A stretch of DNA of 64,000 nt from Rhizobium cauense (GCF_019511525.1 NZ_JAEUAT010000009.1:62001-126000), one strand, 5' to 3'. Shown: positions 7,954 through 17,440, numbered from the stretch's first letter. Translations and numbers: made by a program. The notes: a model not told the origin generated them from the letters alone.

Positions 7954-10275
7954 TCACTTTTCACAAAGTCGCCGTTCGCCAGAATAGGGCTGATATGTAC
8001 AGTCGGACGGGCGGAAAGAACGATAACTACGGGAGCAAGCCCGGACGTTGCAGGACTGCGGCGTGGCCTGTGCACCGACAAGTGGGTTTGCCCCGGGCTC
8101 CGCCAGAGCTTCGCGCATGAAATCCCGCCATATATGCGCTGGAAGATCTCCCCCCGTAACACCTTTCATCGGCGTGTCATCATCATTGCCAACCCATACG
8201 CCAGCAACGAGTGGGCCTGTGAAACCCACGAACCAGGCATCGCGATTATTCTGACTCGTGCCGGTCTTGCCGGCTGCGAAAGAGCCAGGGTCGGCATCGC
8301 GCCCCGTGCCCCGCTCGACGACCAACTGGAGTAGGCGAAGCAGATCAGGCTGATATTGTGCTAGATCAGTAGCTGGTGTGGCCGGTGGGCCAACCCGAAA
8401 CGACTTTTCGTGCCCCGATGCCTGAAAATCAACGATGCCCCAAGGTTCAACGGGTGCTTTGCCAAGGTGGACGGATGCAAAGGCGCTCGTAAGGTCAAGA
8501 AGGCTGATTTCCGAGGTGCCGAGAGCGAGGGACGGCGTATTGGCGAGCGGCGCGCTAATTCCGAGTTCTCGTGCTGCTGCAATCACATGGTCGAGCCCAA
8601 CCTCCTGAGCGAGCGCCACCGCCGGCGCGTTGAGCGACCGCGCGAATGCCTCGGCGAGTGTGACCCAGCCGCGGTAGCGGCCCCCGGAGTTTTCCGGCGA
8701 CCATCCATTGAGGTCGATTGGAGCATCCAGGATTTGGTCGGTCAGGCTCAACCCGGCCTTGAGGGCTGCATAGTAGACGAACAGTTTGAACGTCGAGCCC
8801 GGTTGGCGCATCGCTGTGACCGCCCGATTGAACTGGCTTTGTTTGTAATCGCGGCCCCCGACCATCGCAACGACCGCTCCGTCTGGCATCATCACAACCA
8901 ATGCAGCTTGCGACGCCCCTCTAGCCTTTCCTTCAGTGTCCAGAGCTCGTTTGACAACTCTTTCAGCGATCTGTTGCAAGTGGGGAACGAGCGTGGTGCG
9001 GACCGTGGTCGATCCTGGCGATGTTCCGGCGATTTCGCTCGCCTGGGGGGAGATCCAGTCGGCAAACCAGCTTCCGGCGCGCGGCGGCGGTGCCGTCGGA
9101 TGCAATTGAGCAAAGCGCGCTCTAACTCCCTCTGCTGCCGATGCTGCAATCTTTTCGTTGGCAACCATAGTGTCGAGAACGACCGAGGTCCGTTGCCGGG
9201 CGCCTTCGAAATTGTCGATCGGATTCCACTGGCTCGGCGCTCGCAGCAATCCTGCAAGCATTGCCGATTCGGCCAGGTCGAGCGCGCTGATGTCCTTGTT
9301 GAAATATATCCGCGCGGCCGCGGGCATCCCCGTTGCGCCGGCCCCAAGATAGGCGGTGTTGAGATAGCGCGTCAGGATCTCTTTCTTACCCAGTTTCCAC
9401 TCCAGCCAAATGGCGATCACGAACTCCTGGATCTTTCGCTTTATCGTTCGGTCACTGTCGAGGTATTGCAGTTTGATTAGTTGCTGCGTGATCGTGCTGC
9501 CACCTTCTACGACCGACCCAGCTGCGAAATTCCGTACCAGCGCCCTTCCAATACCTCGGAAATCGATACCGAAATGATCCATGAACCGCCGATCCTCGAT
9601 CGACAGGACGGCATCGACCAGATGCGGTGGAAACGCTTCGTATTGCGCGTAGGGGCCTTGGTAGGGCCCCTGTCTGACCAACGGCTCGCCATCTGAAGTT
9701 TCCAAAACCACAATGGGTTTCAGCGTTCCGGCGCGAATCTCGCTCCAGGGAACATCCCTCAGCGCCCACACCAACAGGCTGCCTCCAAACAGCACAAGGA
9801 CAACAAAAATCGATGCGGCCGTGATCTTCCATCGCCTGGTGCGGAGCCATTCCTGCCGGCTGCGTTTGATCAGCTCCATGAAAAGCCTGCGAAAGAGCGT
9901 GAAGGTTTTCGCAAGTGCAATCGCCAACCAGCGACGAATAGCATCCATTGTGACAGTTGCTCGCTTCGGAGCCTTCAGTTTCGTCCACAGTCGGGAGGCT
10001 CCTGCCTTTGCAGTCACCTTGGTCGAGGTGAAGAATGCATGCAGATCGTGGCGGAGCGCACGACTAAGATTGAAGACTGCCTGCCTGCTCTCGCTAAAAG
10101 ATCCGGGAGCAGGGGGCTCATCGGTTTGAGTGAACGACCCGAATTCTTCTCGCTCGTGAGAATTGGGATACTCCGCCTCCGCGCGCGTGTAATCGTCTGC
10201 GAGGCTTGCCTCCGCTTTCGGTTCCTTGTCTGCGCCACTGGGACTCGCAACAGGGGATTTTGAAGGGCGTGGCAT
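7954..10275 (-). CDS. Class A penicillin-binding protein (PBP1a/1C-like), 773 aa
   Basis: Bifunctional peptidoglycan synthase. A 150-residue basic cytoplasmic tail precedes one membrane anchor (about residues 151-171). The GT51 glycosyltransferase follows, with EDRRFMDHFG (residues 227-236) and GGSTITQQL (258-266). The transpeptidase has GSTFKLF (catalytic Ser), SLN and KTGTSQ motifs. All catalytic motifs are present, so it should polymerise and cross-link lipid II in the periplasm. The ATG at 10275 is not preceded by a strong Shine-Dalgarno. The long charged N-terminus is typical of accessory rhizobial PBPs. It stands alone, not in an operon. Confidence 0.92.
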   Translation of the reverse strand: MPRPSKSPVASPSGADKEPKAEASLADDYTRAEAEYPNSHEREEFGSFTQTDEPPAPGSFSESRQAVFNLSRALRHDLHAFFTSTKVTAKAGASRLWTKLKAPKRATVTMDAIRRWLAIALAKTFTLFRRLFMELIKRSRQEWLRTRRWKITAASIFVVLVLFGGSLLVWALRDVPWSEIRAGTLKPIVVLETSDGEPLVRQGPYQGPYAQYEAFPPHLVDAVLSIEDRRFMDHFGIDFRGIGRALVRNFAAGSVVEGGSTITQQLIKLQYLDSDRTIKRKIQEFVIAIWLEWKLGKKEILTRYLNTAYLGAGATGMPAAARIYFNKDISALDLAESAMLAGLLRAPSQWNPIDNFEGARQRTSVVLDTMVANEKIAASAAEGVRARFAQLHPTAPPPRAGSWFADWISPQASEIAGTSPGSTTVRTTLVPHLQQIAERVVKRALDTEGKARGASQAALVVMMPDGAVVAMVGGRDYKQSQFNRAVTAMRQPGSTFKLFVYYAALKAGLSLTDQILDAPIDLNGWSPENSGGRYRGWVTLAEAFARSLNAPAVALAQEVGLDHVIAAARELGISAPLANTPSLALGTSEISLLDLTSAFASVHLGKAPVEPWGIVDFQASGHEKSFRVGPPATPATDLAQYQPDLLRLLQLVVERGTGRDADPGSFAAGKTGTSQNNRDAWFVGFTGPLVAGVWVGNDDDTPMKGVTGGDLPAHIWRDFMREALAEPGANPLVGAQATPQSCNVRACSRSYRSFRPSDCTYQPYSGERRLCEK

Positions 10276-10421
10276 AGGTTACCGCTCAACGATTGGTTCA
10301 TAAGATAGCGCGCCTTGCTGGCGTTGCAACGCGCGGGCAGGCCACTCTTATCTCACTTTACATGAATGTGATGTTATTGGTTGCGGTGACGGCTTAGCGC
10401 CGGTTTCGGAAGGGGGGCCTG

Positions 10422-10700
10422 TCAACTGGGCGTGCAACGCTGATCGCGACGCGAGACTAGGGGTCCGACCAAGGATCGTCTTGAAGCTCGCCCCTGTCCT
10501 GTAGAACTATGCAAAATTTCGATCAGCCGGGGTGTCAGCTCGCGGATTTCGGTCAGGTGAATGGCCGTCAGCCGCTTGAGCGCTTTCTCGGCTTTGGTGG
10601 TAAGCGCAAGGGTCTGACGATGTTTGTCGCTAGGATCCGGGACACATATCCCGCCGCCACCAGCCGGCCGACGAGCTCTGTTGCAGAATGCGGCGATTAG
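10422..10700 (-). pseudogene. MarR-family regulator relic
   Basis: Minus-strand translation gives TELVGRLVAAGYVSRI in one frame, then, after a shift near 10625, PSDKHRQTLALTTKAEKALK and LTAIHLTEIRELTPRLIEIL in the next. This is the recognition helix/wing and C-terminal dimerisation helix of a MarR repressor. The N-terminal third is missing and no start is visible. A decayed fragment. Confidence 0.55.
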
Positions 10701-10826
10701 CAGCCGTTTACGAGGCAGTTTAGTGCATGGGAGCCGATCGATCGATGGAAATACAGAGGACGATCGGCGGATCGAGAGAATGGCAAGCGCGTGGGAAACG
10801 ACACCCTCGAATGCGAGGGAGTTTGG

Positions 10827-11066
10827 TCACTCCTCGATATCGCCTGCGCCGCTCGCAAGATCATGGAGGGTCTGAGTGTCATCGGGATCATACTCGGCGG
10901 ATAAGATAACCGCCAGGAACGCGGCACGAGCGATGTCCTTTTTGGATGCACTCGGATGCTTTGCCTTAACAGCCTCGATAAGAGCTTTCGGTTTCATACC
11001 GGGCACTGCCAGCGCCCGGATGGTGCCTGAGATAAATTCGGTTTCCTTGAGTTTCTTCTCTCGCAT
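10827..11066 (-). CDS. Hypothetical protein, 79 aa
   Basis: Not recognised. A helical, charged protein with no signal peptide; the middle (KPKALIEAVKAKHPSASKK) looks like a short helical-bundle or winged-helix-like segment. The ATG at 11066 (AAGGAGC 6 nt upstream) replaces a longer frame with no ribosome site. Stands alone. Confidence 0.6.
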   Translation of the reverse strand: MREKKLKETEFISGTIRALAVPGMKPKALIEAVKAKHPSASKKDIARAAFLAVILSAEYDPDDTQTLHDLASGAGDIEE

Positions 11067-11758
11067 CGCAGCTCCTTGATAGGGCGGACGAATACACTGC
11101 CTACATGAGAGATTTGTGATACGCCGAACCCAGACTAGGAGTGCCCGCTTACTTGCCTGACAAAAGCCCTCGTTGGACGTCGCCCTTGGCTCCACTTCGA
11201 TGCAAATTCGCACTTTCTATCGGCTATGTCGCGGGTTTTTCGCTAGCGCAGCCCAACGGGACCGGCCAGCATCCTTATCAGCGGTGTTGCGGGGTCAAGA
11301 GTTCGCTTGCGGCTTTGGTTTAGCCCCAGAGAACTGATGGGCAGCACGCTGAATCCGTCCTGATCAATGAGGAACGGGATTTAGTTCGATGAAACGCCAC
11401 CGAACCTTCTGGTGTTGCCTCCGACGATATCGGCAGCGTTAGGAGCGAACTCTAGCCAGCGCTAGCTGCACAGCTTCCGTTTTAACGGGCGAGGCTGATT
11501 CAGAGGACCTAATGTGTGGCATTTGCCACAGTGGCGGCCTACGTGTTGGCGCTGCAGTTTCTCTACAACAGCAACGAACCTCCCTTTGGTGGGCCCCCGA
11601 CAGGCTAAAGTCCTATAAGTCCACCTACGGCGCAAAAGATTTAGATTTCAGGTGCTCGGGCGTCTTTTCGGTATGCCGGTGCGCAACCGGCAAGACCGCC
11701 GCGATCGGTAGTCGCCTTGCCCGCGACAAGTAGGTCTCCTGACCACAGTTAGTGCGAA
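11067..11758. other. Gene-poor stretch
   Basis: About 690 bp in which I see no supported gene, RNA or repeat. Open frames here lack Shine-Dalgarno sequences and family resemblance. Confidence 0.4.
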
Positions 11759-12619
11759 TCAGGTGCTCTTGATGGTACCGTTCATCCCGTTCGGGTAAAA
11801 ACCTCCCTTGGTCGACCCTTCCTTGTCGGTAAGGTAAACGATCCGCAGCACCTCTTTCGGGGTCCGGGTAAAGGCAATGCCGTCCGGCGTTGAAGGTACG
11901 ATATTGGCCCTCCCATCCATATGGAGGCCCTGGTCCTTGTCGTCTGAACCATCGATCTTGTCGCGCGCATCGGAGACTGCATTTGCCGCCTTCCAGGCTG
12001 CCTCGCCTTTTCTGTAAAGCGTGGATCGCGCCATTCCCATGTGGTACGCTTCAACTGCAAGAATTCCCGCGGCAGCAGCAACAAACTCTTTGCTTTGCAG
12101 TACAGTGGCGGCACCCGCGTACGCGGTAACGCCGACGTCTTCGAAGAGCATGCCGCCGAGAACAAAATTCATTTCGTTGCCAAAAGGATCGAAATCCTCG
12201 CCCAAGCCTGCCGCTTTCGCCACTGCCGCGAAACCGGAATCGAAGTCAATCTCCGGCCGGGGTACAGCCTGGTCGCCAAGGGTTCTGCGATAGAATTTCG
12301 CAAGTTCGTTTTCGGCCACCTCGCGCATGAACTCGCCGATTGCCGGGGTATCGAAGGTAACCTTTTTCCCGCCCTTGACCTGACCTGCGTCGGAGCCAAC
12401 ATCGGAATCGTCTATCCCTTTCCCGGAGGTTCCCCGGAGATAGTACTCAGCTTATATATAGTCCAGATTGAGCGCGAACTGGAACACGTCTTCGTCCTTG
12501 ATATCGTTCGCGTCTTGAGCATGAGTCATTTTCGCAAGGCCCGTAGTTGAGGCGAGCACCGCACCAAAGCCAAACTGCAATAGTCTGCGACGGGGAAGGT
12601 AAACTGGAGGCGAACGCAT
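11759..12619 (-). pseudogene. Tat-exported ferritin-like (desiccation-related) protein, internal stop
   Basis: From the ATG at 12619 (GGAGG 7 nt upstream) the frame starts with a twin-arginine leader (RRRLLQFGFGAVLAS). It then reaches FALNLDYI, a TAA at 12454-12452 (codon 56), and continues as AEYYLRGTSGKG, FMREVAENELAKFYRR and the long ferritin_2 helical body to 11759. Family members have Glu or a similar residue at the stop, so a single point change explains it. The C-terminal 189 residues could still be translated from an internal ATG at 12328 but would lack the leader. A consensus EcfG promoter lies 63 nt upstream. Confidence 0.75.
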
Positions 12620-12681
12620 GGCAGATCCTCCATGGCCCGCCGGCGTCAGTGTTGGCTCCTACTGCGGGCCATATCTTCGCG

Positions 12682-12706
12682 AACGGGGAACCAATAAAAA
12701 TGTTCC
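12682..12706 (-). promoter_or_regulatory. EcfG/RpoE2 promoter (ferritin-like gene)
   Basis: On the minus strand GGAAC (12706-12702), 16 bp, CGTT (12685-12682). This is a full match to the general-stress sigma factor consensus, 63 nt before the ATG of the ferritin-like gene. Confidence 0.65.
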
Positions 12707-12755
12707 CCAGATTGCTTGCCTAGTCGTGCTTTCAGGTGGAGGCTCTGCGGCACGC

Positions 12756-12992
12756 CTAGCTTGTCAGGGGGTCATGACTTGCAGCTTCCAGCACTTGGCG
12801 CACCCACGCTGCTAAATCCGGATCTCGGCGTAGAAATAACTGGAAAGCTTCTTCGTCCAGCTTCCCCTGCCGATAGGCGCTGATCAAATCTTTTTGCTGC
12901 TGGTTTAACGCGCTGGCTTTGGAAAACTTGCGGCCGACACTCTCTACCTTTGGTGACGGAGCCTTGAATGCCTCGAAATCGCTCGACGACAT
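12756..12992 (-). CDS. Small protein, 78 aa (paralog of 42417..42653)
   Basis: Unknown function. The N-terminal half is polar; the C-terminal half is a compact helical segment (QKDLISAYRQGKLDEEAFQL, then RDPDLAAWVRQVLE). The ATG at 12992 has GGGAGG 9 nt upstream. A second copy at 42417..42653 is strongly similar in both protein and DNA, including the ribosome-binding region, which indicates duplication within the replicon and selection to keep the frame. Confidence 0.7.
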   Translation of the reverse strand: MSSSDFEAFKAPSPKVESVGRKFSKASALNQQQKDLISAYRQGKLDEEAFQLFLRRDPDLAAWVRQVLEAASHDPLTS

Positions 12993-13182
12993 GGTGATTT
13001 CCTCCCAAGCCAGAAACAAAAAATCGCCGTGGGAAGTTCCCGAGTGGAACTGCCAATCAAACTTAGAAATCGCCTTCTTGGCACTGCTGGCGCGCTGCTG
13101 CGAGCGATCGTTCGTGTCCAGCATTTTTGACCGGAGCCGATATCCGGCTCGATCTCCCGCAGAACTTGACAAAAAGATCGCC

Positions 13183-13242
13183 ATTAAGGTAAGCGAGATT
13201 AAGGTAATCACGATTAAGGTAATTATAATTAATGAAAGACGG
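13183..13242 (+). repeat. 15-bp direct repeats upstream of AAA ATPase
   Basis: ATTAAGGTAA begins at 13183, 13198 and 13213, with a diverged copy (ATTAATGAAA) at 13228, so the period is exactly 15 bp. The array runs into the start codon of the AAA ATPase. A TTGACA at 13168 lies just upstream. Possible operator array or translational control element. Confidence 0.6.
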
Positions 13243-14650
13243 GCATATGCAGTTTCTCGGTCGCGAACGTGAACTCAAGCTGGTGCGGACCGAATTGGAT
13301 TCGCAACGACCTTCCCTCATCATCGTATTTGGCCGACGGCGGATCGGCAAATCGCGGTTCCTTCGGGAGGCCGCCAAGAATCGCCCGGAAATCTACTTTC
13401 AAGCGACCCGCGTCTCATCACTTTTGAACCTGGAGCAGTTCAAATCCGATGTCGGAAAGGCAATCGGATCAAAGCCACAGCTAGAAGCCCTGTCAAGCTG
13501 GGAGGGGGTACTGCACTATGTTGCCGAGCGTGCCGGCGAGCATCCGGGATTGATCGTCACGATCGACGAATTTCCGTATCTGCTTGATAACGAGCCAGCA
13601 CTGCCATCGATCGTCCAGAAATTCTGGGATTCCGGCGCGCTTGCAGATGGGGCGATGAAACTGATCCTTTGCGGCTCTGCCATTTCTCAAATGGAAGACC
13701 TATTGGCGGAACGGAACCCGCTTTACGGGCGAAAAACCCTGTCGCTCGACATGAAGGCCTTGCCCCTTGTCGATGTCGCCAAGTTTTTCCCGGAGTACAC
13801 GGCCGACGACATTATCAGAACCTACGCGATTTTTGGCGGCATTCCCTACTATCTTCAGCTTTGCGACGCTCAGGAACCGCTCCGCAACAACGTCATCAAT
13901 CTCTTGCTCACAGAGACAGGCACGCTGATCGACGAACCGAACACGCTGTTGCAGACCGAACTCAGAGAGCCGTCCTTTTACTCAAGCGTGGTTGCGGCTA
14001 TGTCTGACGGTTGCAACACTAAGTCGGAGATCGCAAACCGACTGGGTGTCAAAGCAGACGGTATTGGACCGTACTTGGCGAAACTGCTCGCGCTTGATTT
14101 GATCGATAATTCGAAATCGCTGGATGCCGACGAAAAGGGCCGAAACCGCCGCTATCGTGTTGCAGACAGCCTGATGTCGTTCTGGCATCGCTTCGTGCGA
14201 CCAAACCTGAGTGCGATCAGCAGCGGGTTTGGCGAGGAGGTTTACGACCGCGTCGTGGAGCCTCGGTTCTCCGAGTACATGGGGATTGCGTTCGAACCGA
14301 TCGCCCTTCAATTTGCAAGGCTTCATCTGCAGGAGGTCCTTGCGGTTCCGACGCAGGAGGTTGGCCAGATTTGGGGTCACGCCGATTTCGACATCGATGT
14401 CGCGGGGCGATTGTTGGATGGTGCATTCTTCTATGGCGAATGCAAATGGCGATCGCGCGTGATCGACCTTGGCCACGTCCGATTGTTGCGTGAGCGATCC
14501 GAGAAAACGACTTACGGAGAAGGAGCGACGGGCAAGCACTACCTGTTTTTCAGTAGAAGTGGTTTTTCAAGCGATGTCGAGAGTTTGGCGAAAGAAGACG
14601 AGCGGCTGCATCTGATAACCCCAGAAACACTGGTAAAACCGCGTCGGTAG
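13232..14650 (+). CDS. AAA ATPase with C-terminal DUF234/nuclease-like domain, 472 aa
   Basis: N-terminal P-loop: FGRRRIGKSRFL (Walker A) and LIVTIDEFPYLL (Walker B). An arginine-finger/sensor region (FGGIPYYLQL) follows, then a winged-helix segment (SEIANRLGVKADGIGPYLAKL). The C-terminus is DUF234-like, with a possible PD-(D/E)xK core (HADFDIDVAGR...FFYGECKWR). This domain order is that of the archaeal-type ATPase/DUF234 family found in bacterial accessory genomes; its role is unknown, with defence or DNA handling guessed from the nuclease-like end. The start may be 13232 or 13247; neither has a clear Shine-Dalgarno. Confidence 0.85.
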   Translation: MKDGHMQFLGRERELKLVRTELDSQRPSLIIVFGRRRIGKSRFLREAAKNRPEIYFQATRVSSLLNLEQFKSDVGKAIGSKPQLEALSSWEGVLHYVAERAGEHPGLIVTIDEFPYLLDNEPALPSIVQKFWDSGALADGAMKLILCGSAISQMEDLLAERNPLYGRKTLSLDMKALPLVDVAKFFPEYTADDIIRTYAIFGGIPYYLQLCDAQEPLRNNVINLLLTETGTLIDEPNTLLQTELREPSFYSSVVAAMSDGCNTKSEIANRLGVKADGIGPYLAKLLALDLIDNSKSLDADEKGRNRRYRVADSLMSFWHRFVRPNLSAISSGFGEEVYDRVVEPRFSEYMGIAFEPIALQFARLHLQEVLAVPTQEVGQIWGHADFDIDVAGRLLDGAFFYGECKWRSRVIDLGHVRLLRERSEKTTYGEGATGKHYLFFSRSGFSSDVESLAKEDERLHLITPETLVKPRR

Positions 14651-14867
14651 AGGCGACAACGCGGGGCCCATTGCCACTCCTAACGCGCCGCCAGACGCAT
14701 GTGGCATTTGCTCCATAACGCCGGTAATTTCTGTAGTAATTCAGATGCCTAAGCTGCTTTTGGTGGTCTTTGCTACCTAATGCTGATGTTTTCCATCCCC
14801 ACCGCTTCTGGCCTTCGCGGAGACTGTTCAGGCCCGAGCGCGTCCTTTTGTATGATATCCGCCCCCG

Positions 14868-15095
14868 TCACCCTCTCTCTAAAATTGCTACACGAGCGCG
14901 ATGCTCCTCATATCGCGCGCCCACAGTGGCCCCGAGCAAAATTACAACTCCCATTGCGGCAGCGCCGAAAATGACGATCAGGTAATTGAGCCGGATGTCG
15001 ATACTTACCCTCGGCCTTTGGTGGGCTCGCTCACGCGATGTGACACTTGGTCGCCCTTTAGATGAACTGTCCTTATAGTCGTGTTGCTGTGTCAT
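14868..15095 (-). CDS. Small single-pass membrane protein, 75 aa
   Basis: A polar, basic N-terminal half is followed by one membrane segment (YLIVIFGAAAMGVVILLGAT) and a short charged tail. No family recognised. The ATG at 15095 has GAGGCG upstream. A GGAAC-N16-AGTT element (15154-15130, minus) lies 35 nt before it, matching the EcfG pattern, so it may be a stress-induced microprotein like others here. Confidence 0.5.
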   Translation of the reverse strand: MTQQHDYKDSSSKGRPSVTSRERAHQRPRVSIDIRLNYLIVIFGAAAMGVVILLGATVGARYEEHRARVAILERG

Positions 15096-15555
15096 AACTC
15101 GCCTCGGTGCGGTGACCAATCAACCGGACAACTACCAAGGGGCTTTCAAGTTCCAAGTCCCCCGCCCACTGCCGCACGCCCTTTGTGGTGGTGGGTTGGC
15201 AAGGGTTTGCCCATCGTTGGCAACACGATGGGGGCAAGTCGTCTGTGAAATAACGCTCGTAGCGATCGAGGCGGGAGCACTTCGAAACCCGACAGCGATC
15301 TGCAGCAGCGCAAGTGACCCGAAGAAATCTGACGCGAGCCGAACAAACTCCACGGTCGAAAGTGCGAATTCGTCCGCGATGAACGGACCCTCGACACCGA
15401 AATGGCTTCGGAAATACATGCTGGCCCGGAATGCGGTACAGAAGGCGGGCAGGGAAGTAGTCGTTTGCTCCTCGCGGAAAGGCCCGCGGTCGCCCGAGCT
15501 CCGTGGACACTCGATCGAGATCAGTTGCTCCGGAAGCTCGGACTATCACGCATTG
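15096..15555. other. Region between Ku genes and small membrane protein
   Basis: A GGAAC-N16-AGTT element occurs at 15154-15130 on the minus strand. A minus-strand open frame (15132-15419, FIADEFALSTVEFVRLASDF) looks somewhat protein-like but has no Shine-Dalgarno and no recognised family. I do not call it a gene. Confidence 0.3.
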
Positions 15556-16374
15556 TCATCCAGTCTTTTTTCGTCCCTTGAGATCCGCTTCGACGCTTTT
15601 CTTCAACGCATCCATGATGTTGATGACGTTGGAAGGTTGATCAGATGCGTCCTTCTTGCTCTTCGCTTTTTTGGCAGGCTTCAAAGCTTTTTTCTTGGAG
15701 GCAATAAGCTTGAGCAGGCTTTCCTGAATGGGGTCAGTGACCATTGAGGATGACCATTTCTCCAACCGCGGCTTTATCATCTTTTTGATGGCTGCGACCG
15801 TCTTGGGGTCGGCCTTCTTTTCTATTCCCTGGAAATACTCTCCCTCGGGACGGACCTCGTCGCCGAAGCGAAGTGTCCAGACAACGATGCCTTCCCCGCG
15901 CGGCTCCAGCACGACGGCCCTTTCTCGCCTGCCGATGACCACCCGCGATATCCCCAGGACGTTTTCGGCCTTCATGGCCTCGCGAATAACGGCGAACGCC
16001 TCGTTGCCAATCTTGTCGTTTGGCATGAGATAGTGCGGAGTGTCGAGGTAAACCCACTCGATGCTTTCACGGGGCACGAATTTCTCGATATCGATCGTAC
16101 GAACTGTTTCCAGCTCGACCGATTCCAGCTCGTCATCGGTCAGCAGCACATAGTCGTTATCGCCGCGTTCATATCCCTTGGCCTCGTTTTCATCCGTCAC
16201 GGGCCTGCCCGTTATCGAGTCCACGTACTGCGAGACGACGCGGTTTCCTGTTGCCTTGTTGAGCGTATGGAAGCGGACCTTTTCGCTTTCAGAGGTCGCT
16301 GGACTCATCGCGACGGGGCAGGTGACAAGTGAGAGTTTGAGATAGCCTCTCCAGTAGGTACGACGAGGGGCCAT
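15556..16374 (-). CDS. Ku protein, NHEJ DNA end-binding, 272 aa
   Basis: Bacterial Ku. The Ku core runs from RRTYWRGYLKLSLVTCPVAM through HTLNKATGNRV to RPEGEYFQGIEKKADPKTVA. A Lys-rich C-terminal tail follows, of the kind that binds DNA and LigD. The length is normal for the family. It binds double-strand ends and recruits ligase in non-homologous end joining. It lies 11 bp downstream of a second Ku gene, so the two are almost certainly co-transcribed and may form a heterodimer, as reported for paired Ku proteins in Sinorhizobium meliloti. No ligD is in the window. Confidence 0.93.
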   Translation of the reverse strand: MAPRRTYWRGYLKLSLVTCPVAMSPATSESEKVRFHTLNKATGNRVVSQYVDSITGRPVTDENEAKGYERGDNDYVLLTDDELESVELETVRTIDIEKFVPRESIEWVYLDTPHYLMPNDKIGNEAFAVIREAMKAENVLGISRVVIGRRERAVVLEPRGEGIVVWTLRFGDEVRPEGEYFQGIEKKADPKTVAAIKKMIKPRLEKWSSSMVTDPIQESLLKLIASKKKALKPAKKAKSKKDASDQPSNVINIMDALKKSVEADLKGRKKTG

Positions 16375-16385
16375 AGGTAATCCTC

Positions 16386-17267
16386 CTAGCCGGCTTTCTT
16401 GTGCGCGCTCTTGCCGCTGGATTTCTCCGCGGTTGCCTTCCTAGTCTTCCGCGAGTTCGTGTTGGCGGCAGACTTCTTGGGTTTTGCATCGCCCATGCCT
16501 GCACTTTCGCGCAGTGCCTTGAGGAGATCATTGGGTTTGGAAACCTGGACGGGCTTTGGCTTGGGAAGCGCCTTGCCCTCGGCCTTCGCCTTCACCAGCT
16601 CCTCGAGAGCGTTTTCGTACCGGTCGTCGAATTTTGCCGGATCGAAATCGCCCTTCTTGGTGCCGATGATATGCTTGGCGAGGTCGAGCATTTCGCCTTT
16701 GACCTCGATCTTTGGCATTTCCCTGAATGCCTCGTCGGATGAGCGGACCTCGTAGTCGAAGTTGAGTGTAGTGGCGATGAGACCTCGCCCTTGTGCCCGG
16801 ATCAAAACTGTCCGCATACGGCGAAATAGAACGGTCCTGGCGATTGCCGTGGTGTTCGCCTCCTTGAGCGCGTCGCGAAGTCCGGCGAACGCATCCTCGG
16901 ACACATCGTCCGTCGGGACGAGATAATAAGGCTTGTCGAAATAGACGTCGTCAATGTCGGAACACGGAAGGAACGCTTCGATTTCGAGCATCTTGTCCGA
17001 ATCCGGAATGACAGCCGTCACCTCTTCCGGGTCGATCATGATGTATTGGCCGTTGCCGACATCAAAGCCCTTCACCTGCTCGTCGCGGTCGACAGTTTCT
17101 TCGGTTTCGCTATCAACAAACTCCCGGCGAACGCGGTTGCCTGTGGCTTTGTTGATGGTATGGAACGTGATGCGGTCTGACGTTGAGGCCGCCGTATAGA
17201 GACCAACGCCAAAACTGATCTCACCGATCTTGAGGTGGCCCTTCCATTGAGCGCGATGCGCAGCCAT
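16386..17267 (-). CDS. Ku protein, second copy, 293 aa
   Basis: Ku core from HRAQWKGHLKIGEISFGVGL through FHTINKATGNRV and RSSDEAFREMPKIEV, with a long basic C-terminal tail. It is clearly diverged from the neighbouring Ku. The ATG at 17267 (AGGGAG 7 nt upstream) matches the family's usual N-terminus; an ATG at 17294 with AGGAGA is an alternative adding 9 residues. First gene of a two-Ku operon. A consensus EcfG promoter lies about 150 nt upstream, fitting published general-stress control of Ku genes in S. meliloti. Confidence 0.92.
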   Translation of the reverse strand: MAAHRAQWKGHLKIGEISFGVGLYTAASTSDRITFHTINKATGNRVRREFVDSETEETVDRDEQVKGFDVGNGQYIMIDPEEVTAVIPDSDKMLEIEAFLPCSDIDDVYFDKPYYLVPTDDVSEDAFAGLRDALKEANTTAIARTVLFRRMRTVLIRAQGRGLIATTLNFDYEVRSSDEAFREMPKIEVKGEMLDLAKHIIGTKKGDFDPAKFDDRYENALEELVKAKAEGKALPKPKPVQVSKPNDLLKALRESAGMGDAKPKKSAANTNSRKTRKATAEKSSGKSAHKKAG

Positions 17268-17415
17268 GAGGTAACTCCCTGCGGAACCTTCCATCAACTC
17301 TCCTTTCTGGCTTTCGTTCCGAGCGGACAAAGGAGTTAGTTTTTATGTCGGAGCGCGCGTTCGTTCTGACACTCGTTCGGTTAACCACCGTAGGGCCTAC
17401 GCAAAACGCCGGAGA

Positions 17416-17440
17416 AACGTCCAGCCACGGCGTCAGTTCC
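17416..17440 (-). promoter_or_regulatory. EcfG/RpoE2 promoter (Ku operon)
   Basis: On the minus strand GGAAC (17440-17436), 16 bp, CGTT (17419-17416). Full match to the general-stress consensus, reading into the tandem Ku genes. Confidence 0.6.

Noticed and set aside
8410..9480. 356-codon ORF on plus strand
   Set aside because: Lies opposite the penicillin-binding protein, whose motifs are complete; no Shine-Dalgarno.
15132..15419. 95-codon minus-strand ORF
   Set aside because: Protein-like in part but no start signal or family.
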